From contig CAZGAQ010000004.1 of the NCBI GenBank assembly GCA_964523405.1, positions 172,002-236,001 on the forward strand: a stretch of DNA of 64,000 nucleotides. Direction: 5' to 3'. Every line of letters begins with the position of its first letter. Within the stretch, counting starts at the first letter, position 1. The position numbers were made by a program, and so were the translations under genes. The notes beneath the pieces were generated by a model that worked only from the letters and a program-made list of their open reading frames with translations, was not told the origin of the DNA and made no database searches. Source of the DNA: CAZGAQ01 sp964523405. Lineage in GTDB: Bacteria > Planctomycetota > Phycisphaerae > UBA1845 > Fen-1342. This document shows positions 1 to 9,232 of this stretch, piece by piece.

Positions 1-1236
1 ACGGTGCCGGCTTGGAGCTGCATGGCGTCGAGCAAGGACCCAGGCACACTCGGCGTGTACGGCTTTCGCAATCGCCGCGACTGGAGTTACGAGAATCTCG
101 GCCTGGCGACGAACCTGGAGATGCGCCACCCGCGTCTGTGGGACCACGTGGGCCGGGCGGGCAAGGACTCCATCCTCGTCGGCGTGCCGCAGACGTTTCC
201 GATCGTTCATCCGCCGCGCGGAACGCTGATCACGTGCTTTCTGACGCCGAGCACCGCCAGCCCCTACACGCATCCGCCGGAGCTGGCGGACCAGCTCGCG
301 GAGCGCTTCGGGGAATATCTGCTCGACGTGGACGACTTCCGCACAGAGGACAAGACCGCACTGCTGGGACGCATCCACGCGCTGGCCAAACAGCGCTTTG
401 CGGTGTGCCGCTACCTGCTGAGCACGCGGCCCTGGTCGCTCTTCTGGATGGTGGAGATGGGGGTCGACCGCATCCACCACGGGTTCTGGCAGTACCTGGA
501 CCCGCAGCATCATCGCTACCAGCCGGGTCACCCGCTCGAAGCGGCCATTCACGATTACTACGTACTCATCGACCGCCAGATCGGCGAACTGCTCGAACTG
601 CTTGAGCCCGAGCACACGGCCATCTGGGTCGTATCGGATCACGGCGCGCAGCGCATGGAAGGCGGAGTGTGCTTCAACGACTGGCTGATCCGCGAGGGAC
701 TGCTCACGCTCAAAACGCCGGTTGCCGGTCAGCGCCGTTTTGATCTGGCCGACGTCGACTGGTCGCGCACGAAGGTCTGGGGCGAGGGCGGGTACTATGG
801 CCGGTGTTTCATCAACCGTGCCGGGCGTGAGCCCCACGGCATCGTGTCCGACAGCGAGTACGAGCGGCTGCGCGACGAGCTGACCGCCAAGCTCATGGCC
901 CTGCCGGATGACCACGGGCGTCCGCTGGGCACGCGCGTGTACAAGCCGGAAGACCTGTACGACACGGTGAACGGCTTTCCGCCGGACCTGATCGTGCTGT
1001 TCGGCAACCTGCGCTGGCGCAGTGTCGGCTCGGTCGGACATCCGGACCTCTACACGTACGAGAACGACACCGGCCCGGATGACGCCAACCATGCCCAGCA
1101 GGGCCTGTATATTCTGTCGCACCCCAACCTGCCGACACGCCAGTGGGACGCCTCGATCTTCGACGTCATGCCGACGTCCCTGAAGCTGCTCGGTCTGCCA
1201 CTCCCCCGCGGGCTGCGCGGCAAGTCGCTGGTTTAG
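1..1236 (+). CDS. Alkaline-phosphatase-superfamily phosphohydrolase (type I phosphodiesterase/nucleotide pyrophosphatase type), 5' partial
   Basis: The reading frame is open from the first base, and its first residues (TVPAWSCMASSKDPG) look like the interior of this family, so the true start lies before the window and the GTG at 4 is unlikely to be the start. Visible metal-site motifs of the superfamily are DRIHHGFWQYLD (about residues 154-165), VVSDHGAQ (about 208-215) and a late HAQQGL histidine near residue 363. The family hydrolyses phosphate mono- or diesters with two metal ions; the substrate here cannot be told. No signal peptide can be assessed because the N terminus is missing. The gene ends about 85 bases before the promoter of the secretion ATPase gene and is probably not part of that cluster. 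Confidence 0.8.
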   Translation, partial: TVPAWSCMASSKDPGTLGVYGFRNRRDWSYENLGLATNLEMRHPRLWDHVGRAGKDSILVGVPQTFPIVHPPRGTLITCFLTPSTASPYTHPPELADQLAERFGEYLLDVDDFRTEDKTALLGRIHALAKQRFAVCRYLLSTRPWSLFWMVEMGVDRIHHGFWQYLDPQHHRYQPGHPLEAAIHDYYVLIDRQIGELLELLEPEHTAIWVVSDHGAQRMEGGVCFNDWLIREGLLTLKTPVAGQRRFDLADVDWSRTKVWGEGGYYGRCFINRAGREPHGIVSDSEYERLRDELTAKLMALPDDHGRPLGTRVYKPEDLYDTVNGFPPDLIVLFGNLRWRSVGSVGHPDLYTYENDTGPDDANHAQQGLYILSHPNLPTRQWDASIFDVMPTSLKLLGLPLPRGLRGKSLV

Positions 1237-1321
1237 CGGTCCTTGCCGAGCGTCTTCTACCGGGCGCGGGCCCGCGCACGGCAGCACGGCGACACCGGTT
1301 CCTGCCGCCGGGGCACCCGTT

Positions 1322-1349
1322 TGTGGAAAACGCGTCCATCCCTATAATG
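1322..1349 (+). promoter_or_regulatory. Sigma70-type promoter of gspE
   Basis: A perfect TATAAT lies at 1344-1349, with TTGTGG at 1322-1327 (first three bases of the -35 consensus) and a 16-base spacer. Transcription would start near 1356, just before the AGGAG ribosome site at 1364-1368 and the ATG at 1375. The position and perfect -10 make this a good candidate; the -35 is weak. Confidence 0.6.
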
Positions 1350-1374
1350 CGGTGTGGGTTACAGGAGTTGGTGA

Positions 1375-3132
1375 ATGCCGGTTGATGGAATGCCGCCGAT
1401 CGCGCAGCTCAAGGGTCGGCCCCTCGGACGCATCCTGATCAAGATGGGCAAGCTGACGCGCGCCCAGGTCTCGGAAGCGCTGGAGGTGCAGAAGAAGAAG
1501 CGCGGCCCGCTCGGGCAACTGCTCATCGAGCTGGGCTACGTCGAGAAGGCCGACGTCAACCGCGCACTCGCCGCTCAGGTCGGCATGGAGTCCATCCGCC
1601 TAGCCGACATCGACATTCCCAAAAACGTCATCGACATGGTGCCGGCGCAGATGGCGCACGCCTACCGCGTCATTCCGACCGAGTATGACCGCGAGACCAA
1701 CACGCTCGGTGTCGCGCTGGCCGACCCGGACAACTTCCACGCTACCGACGACCTCAAGACGCTCATGGGCTTCGCCGTGGTGGCCCGGATCACCACCCCG
1801 GAGGACATGAGCGAGGCCCTGAACCGGTATTACCCGGAAGAAACGGCCGAAAGCATCAACAGCATCATCGATGAGATTTCGTCCGACGAGGAGCTGGCCA
1901 AGTTTGAGGGTCGCGGCGAGAGCATCGACCTCGATGAATTGCGCTCGATGGCCGAGAGCAGCCCGGTCAAGAAGCTGGTGAACCTGGTGCTGCTCCAGGC
2001 CATCCGCGACAAGGCCTCAGACATTCACTTCGAGCCGTTCGAAGACGAATTCAAGATGCGCTACCGCATCGACGGCGTGCTGTTCGAAATGGTGCCGCCG
2101 CCCAAGCATGTCGCCATGGCCATCGCGTCGCGTATCAAAGTCATGGCCAACCTGGACATTGCCGAGCGCCGTGTGCCACAGGATGGCCGTATCGAGCTGC
2201 TGGTTGAGCAGCGGCCGGTGGATTTGCGCGTGAGCGTGCTGCCGACGATTTTCGGCGAAAGCGTGGTGTTGCGTGTGCTGGACCGGGCGCAGGTGAACCT
2301 GGACCTGGCTCAGGTTGGCATGCGTGAGGACGATCTGGCCACGTTCAAGCAGCTCATCGACAAGCCGCACGGGATTATCATCGTTACCGGTCCCACCGGT
2401 TCAGGTAAGACGACAACGCTGTACTCCGCGCTGCGTGACCTCAACACGATTGAAGTGAAAATCCTCACCAGCGAGGACCCCGTCGAGTATGACATTGACG
2501 GGATGATTCAATGCCAAATCAAGCCAGACATTGGACTTACGTTCGCGCGCTGCCTGCGCAGCTTCCTGCGTCAGGACCCGGACATCATTCTCGTTGGTGA
2601 GATTCGTGACCTGGAGACGGCCCAAATTGCCGTGCAGGCATCGCTGACGGGGCACCTTGTGTTCAGCACGCTGCACACGAACGATGCTCCGGCGTCGATC
2701 GCGCGTCTGCTCGATCTGGGCATGGAGCCGTTCCTGATCACGGCAACACTGGAAGGTATTGTCGCGCAAAGACTTGTGAGAAAGATATGCGAGAACTGCA
2801 AGGAGGAGTACCAGCCCTCGGAGGCTCAGCTCCTGCAGCTTTCCCTGCGTCCTGAGGATGTGGCGGGGCGGACGTTCTTCTTCGGCAAGGGCTGTGACTA
2901 CTGCAATCACACAGGGTATCGGGGTCGGCGTGGGTTGTTCGAGACGATGGTGCTGGATGATGATCTGCGCGAGATGATCATGAAGCACGCGTCGACGAAC
3001 GTGCTGCGGAGGGAAGCCCGCAAGCGCGGCATGCGCTCCCTGCGTGAATCCGGCTTACTCACGCTGTATGATGGAGTTACAACGATTGAAGAGATTGTTC
3101 GTGAGACATTGGCCGAGGACGTGATGGAATAG
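1375..3132 (+). CDS. gspE: Type II secretion / type IV pilus assembly ATPase GspE/PilB
   Basis: Cytoplasmic hexameric ATPase that powers pseudopilus or pilus assembly; 585 residues, normal for the family. An N-terminal GspE/MshEN-type region (about residues 10-160) precedes the motor. The Walker A motif GPTGSGKT is at residues 339-346 and the Walker B region DIILVGEIRD starts near 403. A zinc-binding tetracysteine is visible (CENC at 472-475 and CDYC at 507-510), as in GspE and PilB. The start is supported by AGGAG six bases upstream. It is followed after 199 bases by gspF and then by a run of pseudopilin genes, which fixes its role. GspE and PilB cannot be told apart from the sequence alone. 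Confidence 0.95.
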   Translation: MPVDGMPPIAQLKGRPLGRILIKMGKLTRAQVSEALEVQKKKRGPLGQLLIELGYVEKADVNRALAAQVGMESIRLADIDIPKNVIDMVPAQMAHAYRVIPTEYDRETNTLGVALADPDNFHATDDLKTLMGFAVVARITTPEDMSEALNRYYPEETAESINSIIDEISSDEELAKFEGRGESIDLDELRSMAESSPVKKLVNLVLLQAIRDKASDIHFEPFEDEFKMRYRIDGVLFEMVPPPKHVAMAIASRIKVMANLDIAERRVPQDGRIELLVEQRPVDLRVSVLPTIFGESVVLRVLDRAQVNLDLAQVGMREDDLATFKQLIDKPHGIIIVTGPTGSGKTTTLYSALRDLNTIEVKILTSEDPVEYDIDGMIQCQIKPDIGLTFARCLRSFLRQDPDIILVGEIRDLETAQIAVQASLTGHLVFSTLHTNDAPASIARLLDLGMEPFLITATLEGIVAQRLVRKICENCKEEYQPSEAQLLQLSLRPEDVAGRTFFFGKGCDYCNHTGYRGRRGLFETMVLDDDLREMIMKHASTNVLRREARKRGMRSLRESGLLTLYDGVTTIEEIVRETLAEDVME

Positions 3133-3331
3133 TCCCCGCGGCGCAGGCGCCAGTTGAGCTCCGTGGTACGCAGCGCGACACAGTCTTGCCGGTTCCGGGA
3201 GCATCGGCGGCCACTTGGTGGCTGCGCATAATGGTAACAAACGGGCCGCGACGTGGTACCGACCGGGTTTGGCCCGAGCAGGTGTACGAGTCCTAATCGG
3301 TTTCGATTGTTTGGTTGTGGAGTAGCAGGCT

Positions 3332-4594
3332 ATGCCCATTTTCAAATACGAAGCCTTGAATGCCTCGGGGCAGGAGGTCAAGGACGAGCTTGAGGCGCCT
3401 TCCAAAGAGGAGGCGGTCTCCAAAGTCCGCGGACTCGGCTACTTTCCGACCAAAGTCACAGAGAAGGTGGACCGCAAACAGACGGCCGCCAAGAAGCAGA
3501 CGGGTGCGAAGCAGCGGAAGGCGGCCGGCACGGGGCTCGGGTGGGTGTCGACGAAGGTGCTGTGCACGTTTACGCGGCAGCTTTCGACGCTGCAGGACGC
3601 GGGTCTGCCCATTCTGCGGAGTATTCGGATTCTGGAGCAGCAGCAGAAGCCGGGCATGTTGCGATCGGTGCTCAAGCAGGTGACGGAGGATGTGGAGGGG
3701 GGCGCCACGCTGTCGGAAGCGATGGCGCGGCATCCGCGCGCGTTTGACCGGCTGTACTCGAACATGGTGGCCGCCGGCGAGGCGGGCGGCGTGCTCGACG
3801 TCATCTTGCAGCGTCTGGCGGACTTTCTGGAGAAGGCCCAGAAGCTCAAGCGGAAGATCATCGGGGCGATGATTTACCCGGCGGTCGTGATTGCGATCGC
3901 GGGCGGCATCGTGACGTTCATCATGGTGCAGGTCGTGCCGAAGTTCGAGACGATCTTCAAGGACTTCGAGACGACCCTGCCCGGCGTGACGAAACTGCTG
4001 ATCAACATTTCGAGCTGGTTCGCGAACGGTGTGCCGCCGGGGTGGGTGTACATCGTTTTGTCGCCGATCCTGCTGGTGGTCGGCTACAAGCTGATTCGCC
4101 AGTCGCTGATGGGGCGGCAGGTCATGGACGCCACGATCCTCAAGGTCCCCGTCGTGGGGCAGCTCGCGGGCAAGTCCTCGATCGCCCGCTTCACGCGTAC
4201 GCTCGGCACGCTGATTTCGGCCGGCGTACCCATCCTGGAAGCCGTGAACATCACGCGTGAGACGACCGGCAACGAGGTCTACGCCGGCATGCTCCGCAAG
4301 GTGCACGACGCGATCCGCGAGGGCGATACGTTCGCCAACCCGCTGCGGGCCAGCAAGACGGTGGACGCGCTGGTCATCAACATGGTGGACGTGGGTGAGG
4401 AGACGGGTGAACTCGACAAGATGCTGATGAAGGTGGCGGACAACTACGACGAAGAGGTGGACACGCTGGTGGCCTCGCTCGTCAGCCTGCTCGAGCCGAT
4501 CATGGTGGTCGCGCTGGGCGGGATCGTCGGCTTCATCGTCGTGGCGTTGTTCCTGCCCCTGGTGACGCTGATTCAGTCGGTCATGCAGAACTAG
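3332..4594 (+). CDS. gspF: Type II secretion / pilus inner-membrane platform protein GspF/PilC
   Basis: Polytopic inner-membrane protein that couples the ATPase to pseudopilin assembly. The 420-residue product starts MPIFKYEALNASGQEV, typical of GspF, and holds two T2SSF domains (about residues 70-195 and 275-400). Hydrophobic segments are near 178-200, 225-255 and the C terminus (VVALGGIVGFIVVALFLPL). A basic, alanine-rich linker lies at about 45-68. It sits between gspE and the first pseudopilin gene in the same direction. No strong ribosome site is seen before the ATG, only a GTGGAG about ten bases upstream. Confidence 0.95.
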   Translation: MPIFKYEALNASGQEVKDELEAPSKEEAVSKVRGLGYFPTKVTEKVDRKQTAAKKQTGAKQRKAAGTGLGWVSTKVLCTFTRQLSTLQDAGLPILRSIRILEQQQKPGMLRSVLKQVTEDVEGGATLSEAMARHPRAFDRLYSNMVAAGEAGGVLDVILQRLADFLEKAQKLKRKIIGAMIYPAVVIAIAGGIVTFIMVQVVPKFETIFKDFETTLPGVTKLLINISSWFANGVPPGWVYIVLSPILLVVGYKLIRQSLMGRQVMDATILKVPVVGQLAGKSSIARFTRTLGTLISAGVPILEAVNITRETTGNEVYAGMLRKVHDAIREGDTFANPLRASKTVDALVINMVDVGEETGELDKMLMKVADNYDEEVDTLVASLVSLLEPIMVVALGGIVGFIVVALFLPLVTLIQSVMQN

Positions 4595-4617
4595 CGGCCG
4601 GTTGGGAAGCGACGGCG

Positions 4618-4664
4618 GCAAGGCGGAGCCTTGCGGTACGTCAGGCCGAGACGCCTGACGCTAC
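4618..4664. repeat. Double hairpin; solo core of the dispersed CGTCAGGC repeat
   Basis: Two back-to-back perfect hairpins lie between gspF and the first pseudopilin gene: GCAAGGC-GGA-GCCTTGC (4618-4634) and CGTCAGGC-CGAGAC-GCCTGACG (4639-4660). The second hairpin and the CTAC that follows it match the arms and end of the larger element at 63927-64000 with only the loop changed. It may act on mRNA ends inside the operon. Confidence 0.75.
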
Positions 4665-4702
4665 GAGTGCCGGCGAAGTGGCCGGCGAACGAAAGGTGCG
4701 CT

Positions 4703-5722
4703 ATGCGAAAGGCTGCTCCTGTGCGGACCAGCGGCTTTACCCTCGTGGAGCTGCTGGTCGTCATCGCGATCATCGCGCTGCTGATCGGCATCCTCGTGCC
4801 GACCGTGGCGGCCGTGCGGCGGACGGCCAAGAACAGCGCCAGCAACGTCGCGCTCCAGGCGCTCAGCACGGGGCTGGAGATGTTCAAGGGTGACGACCGG
4901 ATCGGCGGAGCGTATCCGCCGTCGAGTTCGGACCAGTTCATGACGGTGGGCGGTCAGAAGGTCGGCAAAGCCAAGAGTCCGTACACGAATACTGTGGATA
5001 CGCCGATCTCGGGGGCCGGCTTGCTCGTGTGGGCGCTGTCCGGGGCGGATCACCTGGGCTCGCCCGGTTTCAAGGCCTACGGCACCGCCACGGCTTGGAG
5101 CGCCTGCACCGGGTCGTACTACAACAGTGGCCAACCGACTAATAGCGACGCCTATGCGATTTATCCGGCGAGCGAGGCCAAGGCCGGTCAGCCGGTGCAT
5201 TCGCGCGCTGCCCAGTACGTTGAGCAGGGGCGTGTGAAGATCACCGCCGATGCCGATCCCGCGGACAATGCCGTCAATTTCCTGGTTCCCGGCGAGAGCG
5301 GTGGCCAAGTCCGCCCCTACCCCATGTTTCTCGACGGGTTTGGTTATCCGATCCTCTACTGGCGGGCGGATGCGGCCGGGCGGAAGATCGCCGATCAGGA
5401 CGTGTACGGCACGACCCCGGCGGCCGATCGGGGGATCTATCACTGGAGCGACAACGCCGCGCTCGTCAAGAATCTGGGCGCTGCCGATCCATGGCTCGAT
5501 CTGAGCGGCACCGGGCAGACCCACCGGCTCGATTGGCAGGATATCACGACGCAGGCGCCGGTGGACTTGCCCAATGACCGGTTCGCGACCTTCATCCGCA
5601 ACCCCGCCGTGCAGGCGAAGTACCAGCCCTATCGGGCGGATTCGTACATCCTGCTGTCGCCAGGAGCGGACGGCCTGTACGGCACCGGTGACGACGTGAC
5701 CAACTTCGGCGGGGGCAAGTGA
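4703..5722 (+). CDS. Prepilin-like protein 1 (type II secretion pseudopilin, GspG-type N terminus)
   Basis: Predicted prepilin-like protein of 339 residues. A short basic leader (MRKAAPVRTSG) is followed by FTLVELLVVIAIIALLIGILVP, the type IV prepilin cleavage and helix motif, with Gly at -1, Phe at +1 and Glu at +5. The rest is a globular domain with no residue pattern I recognise, ending GADGLYGTGDDVTNFGGGK, an aspartate- and glycine-rich tail that recalls the calcium-binding end of GspG. The ATG at 4703 is chosen because GAAAGGTG lies just upstream and the leader length fits; an upstream in-frame start at 4631 would bury the motif behind a long arginine-rich stretch lying in the repeat. 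The stop overlaps the next start (TGATG), suggesting coupled translation. Confidence 0.88.
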   Translation: MRKAAPVRTSGFTLVELLVVIAIIALLIGILVPTVAAVRRTAKNSASNVALQALSTGLEMFKGDDRIGGAYPPSSSDQFMTVGGQKVGKAKSPYTNTVDTPISGAGLLVWALSGADHLGSPGFKAYGTATAWSACTGSYYNSGQPTNSDAYAIYPASEAKAGQPVHSRAAQYVEQGRVKITADADPADNAVNFLVPGESGGQVRPYPMFLDGFGYPILYWRADAAGRKIADQDVYGTTPAADRGIYHWSDNAALVKNLGAADPWLDLSGTGQTHRLDWQDITTQAPVDLPNDRFATFIRNPAVQAKYQPYRADSYILLSPGADGLYGTGDDVTNFGGGK

Positions 5723-6723
5723 TGCGCAGCGGGCGGACGGCAGCGCGACGCGGGCGGACCTGTGCGGCCGGCGGAGTGCGGCCGCGCGCGGCCTTCACGC
5801 TGATCGAGCTGCTCGTGGTCATCTCGGTGATCGGTCTGCTGATTGGCGCGATTGCCGTGGCCGGCGTGAGCATCATGCGGCGGCAGAAGGTGGAGATGAC
5901 CCGGACCATCATGCGGACGACGCTGATGGCGATCGAGCAATTTGCCGAGACGGATCCACTGAAGACCATTTATGACGCGAAGGGCAAGGAGACGTTTGGG
6001 CCCTATCCGCCGTATCAGTTGCACGGCTGGACCGGGACCGGCAACGTAAATCGTCCGGTGGCGGACGCCGTCGAGGCCTGGCAAGCACCGAGTCCATATA
6101 CGCTGGCGAGCCGCCTGCAGCGCGATCTGAACGTCAACAGCGGCAGCGTGAACATCGCCAACGACCCGATTACCGATGACAACCGTGCCCTGTACACGTA
6201 CGTGAAGTTGTACAGCCCGGGTGGGCTCCAGCAGATTCCCGAGAGGTCGATCCACGGACTGAAGGTCGGCACGAGTGAATACGTGAACCCGACGGGCGGT
6301 GTGGCGACGGCCGGTACGGCGGGCATCGTTGACGTGCTCGGCATTCACGACGGGTGGGACGTGCCGCTGGATTACTTCCTGTACGTGAAACTCGAGTACG
6401 CCCCGGACCCCGACCGTCCGACGCAAGGCCGCTGGCGCGTCGCCGAGCGTAAACCGGCGCTGCGGTCGCTAGGCATTACCCGAGAAGAGTACGACGCCGA
6501 GGTCGCCGGGACGGATGCGCCCGACCCCGGCAAGTGGATCTTCAGTGATCCGTTCCCGTCCCCGGCCGCCAATCCGAGCAACACGGCCTTTCGCAAGACC
6601 GGTCAGTTGCCCGGCAACTCAGACAATGGACGCGCGCCGGGCTGGGCGCGGGCCGTCGGTGCGGGCGACCTGAAGACGACACTCGACGCGGCCGATCCCG
6701 GCGTGTTCGGCTACGTCCCGTAA
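5722..6723 (+). CDS. Prepilin-like protein 2
   Basis: Prepilin-like protein of 333 residues. A longer basic leader ends RPRAA and is followed by FTLIELLVVISVIGLLIGAI. The residue before the cleavage point is Ala rather than Gly, while Glu at +5 is kept. After the helix comes a soluble domain without recognised motifs. The ATG at 5722 overlaps the stop of the previous gene; a GTG at 5719 is an alternative one codon earlier. The gene continues the pseudopilin run in the same direction, so its product is probably a subunit of the same filament. I cannot assign it to GspH, I or J. Confidence 0.85.
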   Translation: MRSGRTAARRGRTCAAGGVRPRAAFTLIELLVVISVIGLLIGAIAVAGVSIMRRQKVEMTRTIMRTTLMAIEQFAETDPLKTIYDAKGKETFGPYPPYQLHGWTGTGNVNRPVADAVEAWQAPSPYTLASRLQRDLNVNSGSVNIANDPITDDNRALYTYVKLYSPGGLQQIPERSIHGLKVGTSEYVNPTGGVATAGTAGIVDVLGIHDGWDVPLDYFLYVKLEYAPDPDRPTQGRWRVAERKPALRSLGITREEYDAEVAGTDAPDPGKWIFSDPFPSPAANPSNTAFRKTGQLPGNSDNGRAPGWARAVGAGDLKTTLDAADPGVFGYVP

Positions 6724-6780
6724 CCGGGCGTAACCGCGCGCAGACAGATGGCGGCGCCTTAGAATGGAAGTGCTCGCTGG

Positions 6781-7728
6781 ATGAGCTTTTGGAGCGACGC
6801 GTTGGCTAGTCGGTCTCACAAGTCGACCCGCATGCGGGGAACGACCCCCCTGCCGGGCCCGCGCGCGTTCACGGTCGTCGAATTACTCGTCGTGATGACC
6901 GTGATTGTCATTATCCTCGCGCTCGCCATCCCGGGCCTAAGCGCCATGAATGCCGAGGCTCGCCTGAGCTCCGCCAATCAGATCATCAACGGCATGCTCA
7001 CCCGGGCCTATTACCTCTCCCAGGCCGAAACGACCATGACCGCCGTGCGCTTCCTGCCCTCCGAGTGGGACACGGCGAAGGATGGGACGACGGCGGCGGC
7101 CGGACGGCAGCGGATCGCCATCTATCGATATGTGGGGGCGACGGACCGCGAGTCGGGGGGCGGCTTTGTCGTGAAGTTTGACGAGTACTTCAAGAAGACC
7201 GAGGAAATCCCCTCGGCGGAGCTGGCGGACGGGGTATGGGTGGCGCCGCTGGAGGCGCTGTCGGGCGAGTCGGTCAAGCTGCCACCGGACAATGTGCCGT
7301 GCAACCCGCTCGGGCAGGAGCTCGTGCTTACCGGTGACGCTGGTACGTTCGTCATGGACGCCGGCCGCACCAGCGGATACACGCCGAGCTTTCTGAACGC
7401 GGATGATTTCCTGTTGGTTTTTGACCCGCAGAGCGGCCTGCGCGGCGGCATCCCGCAGGCCTATCGTCTGCGGTCGTACGCGCCGACGAGCGCGATCGGT
7501 CCGGCTGAAGTGGCTTGCGAGAATCCTACGGCGCCGGATTCGGCGGGAGTCTCGGGCAACCGGTACTACCAGCGCTATGGTTTCAGCGGCGTGATTGCGT
7601 ACTCGCGCGAGGGCTTCCTGGCGCAGACCTCGCCGGCCAGTCGCCAGGAGTATCTGCGGGAAAAAGGGCGCGCCTTTTTGGCGCATCGCTTTGGCGGGGG
7701 ACTGATTCGGGCCGGTCAAGGCTCGTGA
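6781..7728 (+). CDS. Prepilin-like protein 3 (GspH-like)
   Basis: Prepilin-like protein of 315 residues. The leader ends GPRA and is followed by FTVVELLVVMTVIVIILALAI, so the residue before the cut is Ala and Glu +5 is present. The segment after the helix (PGLSAMNAEARLSSANQIINGM) resembles the GspH-type pattern of a helix followed by a region around a first beta strand. The start at 6781 has only a weak GGAAG upstream; ATG at 6832 would leave a shorter leader and is possible. It is 57 bases after the previous gene and 16 bases before the next. Confidence 0.82.
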   Translation: MSFWSDALASRSHKSTRMRGTTPLPGPRAFTVVELLVVMTVIVIILALAIPGLSAMNAEARLSSANQIINGMLTRAYYLSQAETTMTAVRFLPSEWDTAKDGTTAAAGRQRIAIYRYVGATDRESGGGFVVKFDEYFKKTEEIPSAELADGVWVAPLEALSGESVKLPPDNVPCNPLGQELVLTGDAGTFVMDAGRTSGYTPSFLNADDFLLVFDPQSGLRGGIPQAYRLRSYAPTSAIGPAEVACENPTAPDSAGVSGNRYYQRYGFSGVIAYSREGFLAQTSPASRQEYLREKGRAFLAHRFGGGLIRAGQGS

Positions 7729-7744
7729 GCGCTGAGGTGACGGC

Positions 7745-9232
7745 ATGTGGCCGTGGGATGAAAACAAGCAACTGACTCGCGCCGGTGGGCGCGGCGCGCG
7801 GCGGGGTGGGCCGCGGGCGGCGCGCGCCTTCAGCCTGGCGGAGTTGATGATTGCGCTGGCGATTCTGGGGATGGGGCTGCTGGTGATCGCGGCGGCGCTG
7901 CCGGCGGGAGCGCGCTATCAGAAGCAGTCGGCGGACATGGCCACCGGGGCGGCGGCGGCGGAGTCGGCGCTGGATTTGATCGAGCAGAATGTGTGCCGGC
8001 GGCAGCGGGCGCTGGATGCGAGCGACAACCTGGTGGCCCCGGTATTGTTCCAGCCGCGGAAGGCGACCGGCACGGGCTATCCGACCTACACCGTCGGGCA
8101 GGCGGTTGCTGCCCACGAGCCGTGGATCAAGGTGCGTCCGCTGTTCACACAGACGATCAACATGACGCCCGGGGCGGGCAACTACGGGGGCGACGTCTTT
8201 GACCCCAATAGCGGGCAGGAACGCAACTGGATCGAAGAAGCCATTGCGACATACGTTCGGCAATGGGGCGGGAATGTGGCGGAGCTGCAGGGGCTGGAAT
8301 ACGACCCGCCCTCCGGAGCCGTGACCAAGACGCCCTGGATGCGTCCGGCCCTGCCGGCGCTGGCGCTGTTCTACCCGCCGGTGACGGCGGATCTGTTGCC
8401 GTATGACACGCTCAGCCAGCACGGGCACATTCGTACGCCGCGGGAGTTCCTGCCCATTGTGACGGGCAACGCCGCCCTCCAATATGCCGCGGCGGAGCGG
8501 ACCGCGAGCGAGACGGCCAAGGCCCTGGAACGCACGATCGTCTGGACGGCGTTCTATCGCCGCGTTTCGTATCAGACCGGCAACGACCCCAGCATGTACG
8601 AGGTGATCGTCGTGGCGTCGCGCCGGCCGACGATGCAGCACCGCTACCCGGTCCAGAACCCCGCCAGCGCCACGCTGAGCGGCAGCTCGTTCACCACGCA
8701 GCGCGCCGGAACCCGCAGCTCGTACTTCAACGTCGACACGGCCACGCCCATGCCCTGGCTGGTCTCGTTCCAGAGCTGGACGCCCACCCTCGTGCTGAAT
8801 ACGGATTATGAAGACGTTGGCGGGGCGCGTGTGCTGAAAGACACGTTCAAGCGGAAACCACTGACATTCGTGGCGAGTTCTGAAGTCGGCCCGCTCTTGC
8901 CGCCGGGCAGCATCTTCATCCCCGCGGCGAACGACCTGGCCCCCCCGTTCTGCGGAGGGGCGCAGTTCTGCGGGTTTGTGCCCAGTGCGCCGGATGCGCT
9001 GCCGATCTTTGAGGTGGCCGAGCGCACCGAAAACACCAACGGCACGTTCAATATCACCGTCAAGGACAACGGCTACTACCCCTGGCTCAACAGCAAGCCG
9101 ACTGACTACTGGCCGGTTTGGGTGATTCCGCCCGCGATCGAAGCGCTTGCGGGTGGGCAGCCCGCGTTCCCCGATCAATCCCCGGTGCTGGCGGTTGCCC
9201 GGCGCTATATCTGCATACGCGAGTTCCCGTAA
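7745..9232 (+). CDS. Prepilin-like protein 4 (PilV/GspI-like N terminus)
   Basis: Prepilin-like protein of 495 residues, much longer than classical minor pseudopilins (about 120-200). The leader is strongly basic, ends RAARA and is followed by FSLAELMIALAILGMGLLVIAA, a PilV/GspI-type helix with Ala at -1 and Glu at +5. Beyond it lies a large soluble domain rich in proline and aromatic residues with no motif I can name. The stop TAA overlaps the next ATG (TAATG), so the two are likely translated together. The size may mean that the protein carries an extra surface domain. Confidence 0.82.
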   Translation: MWPWDENKQLTRAGGRGARRGGPRAARAFSLAELMIALAILGMGLLVIAAALPAGARYQKQSADMATGAAAAESALDLIEQNVCRRQRALDASDNLVAPVLFQPRKATGTGYPTYTVGQAVAAHEPWIKVRPLFTQTINMTPGAGNYGGDVFDPNSGQERNWIEEAIATYVRQWGGNVAELQGLEYDPPSGAVTKTPWMRPALPALALFYPPVTADLLPYDTLSQHGHIRTPREFLPIVTGNAALQYAAAERTASETAKALERTIVWTAFYRRVSYQTGNDPSMYEVIVVASRRPTMQHRYPVQNPASATLSGSSFTTQRAGTRSSYFNVDTATPMPWLVSFQSWTPTLVLNTDYEDVGGARVLKDTFKRKPLTFVASSEVGPLLPPGSIFIPAANDLAPPFCGGAQFCGFVPSAPDALPIFEVAERTENTNGTFNITVKDNGYYPWLNSKPTDYWPVWVIPPAIEALAGGQPAFPDQSPVLAVARRYICIREFP

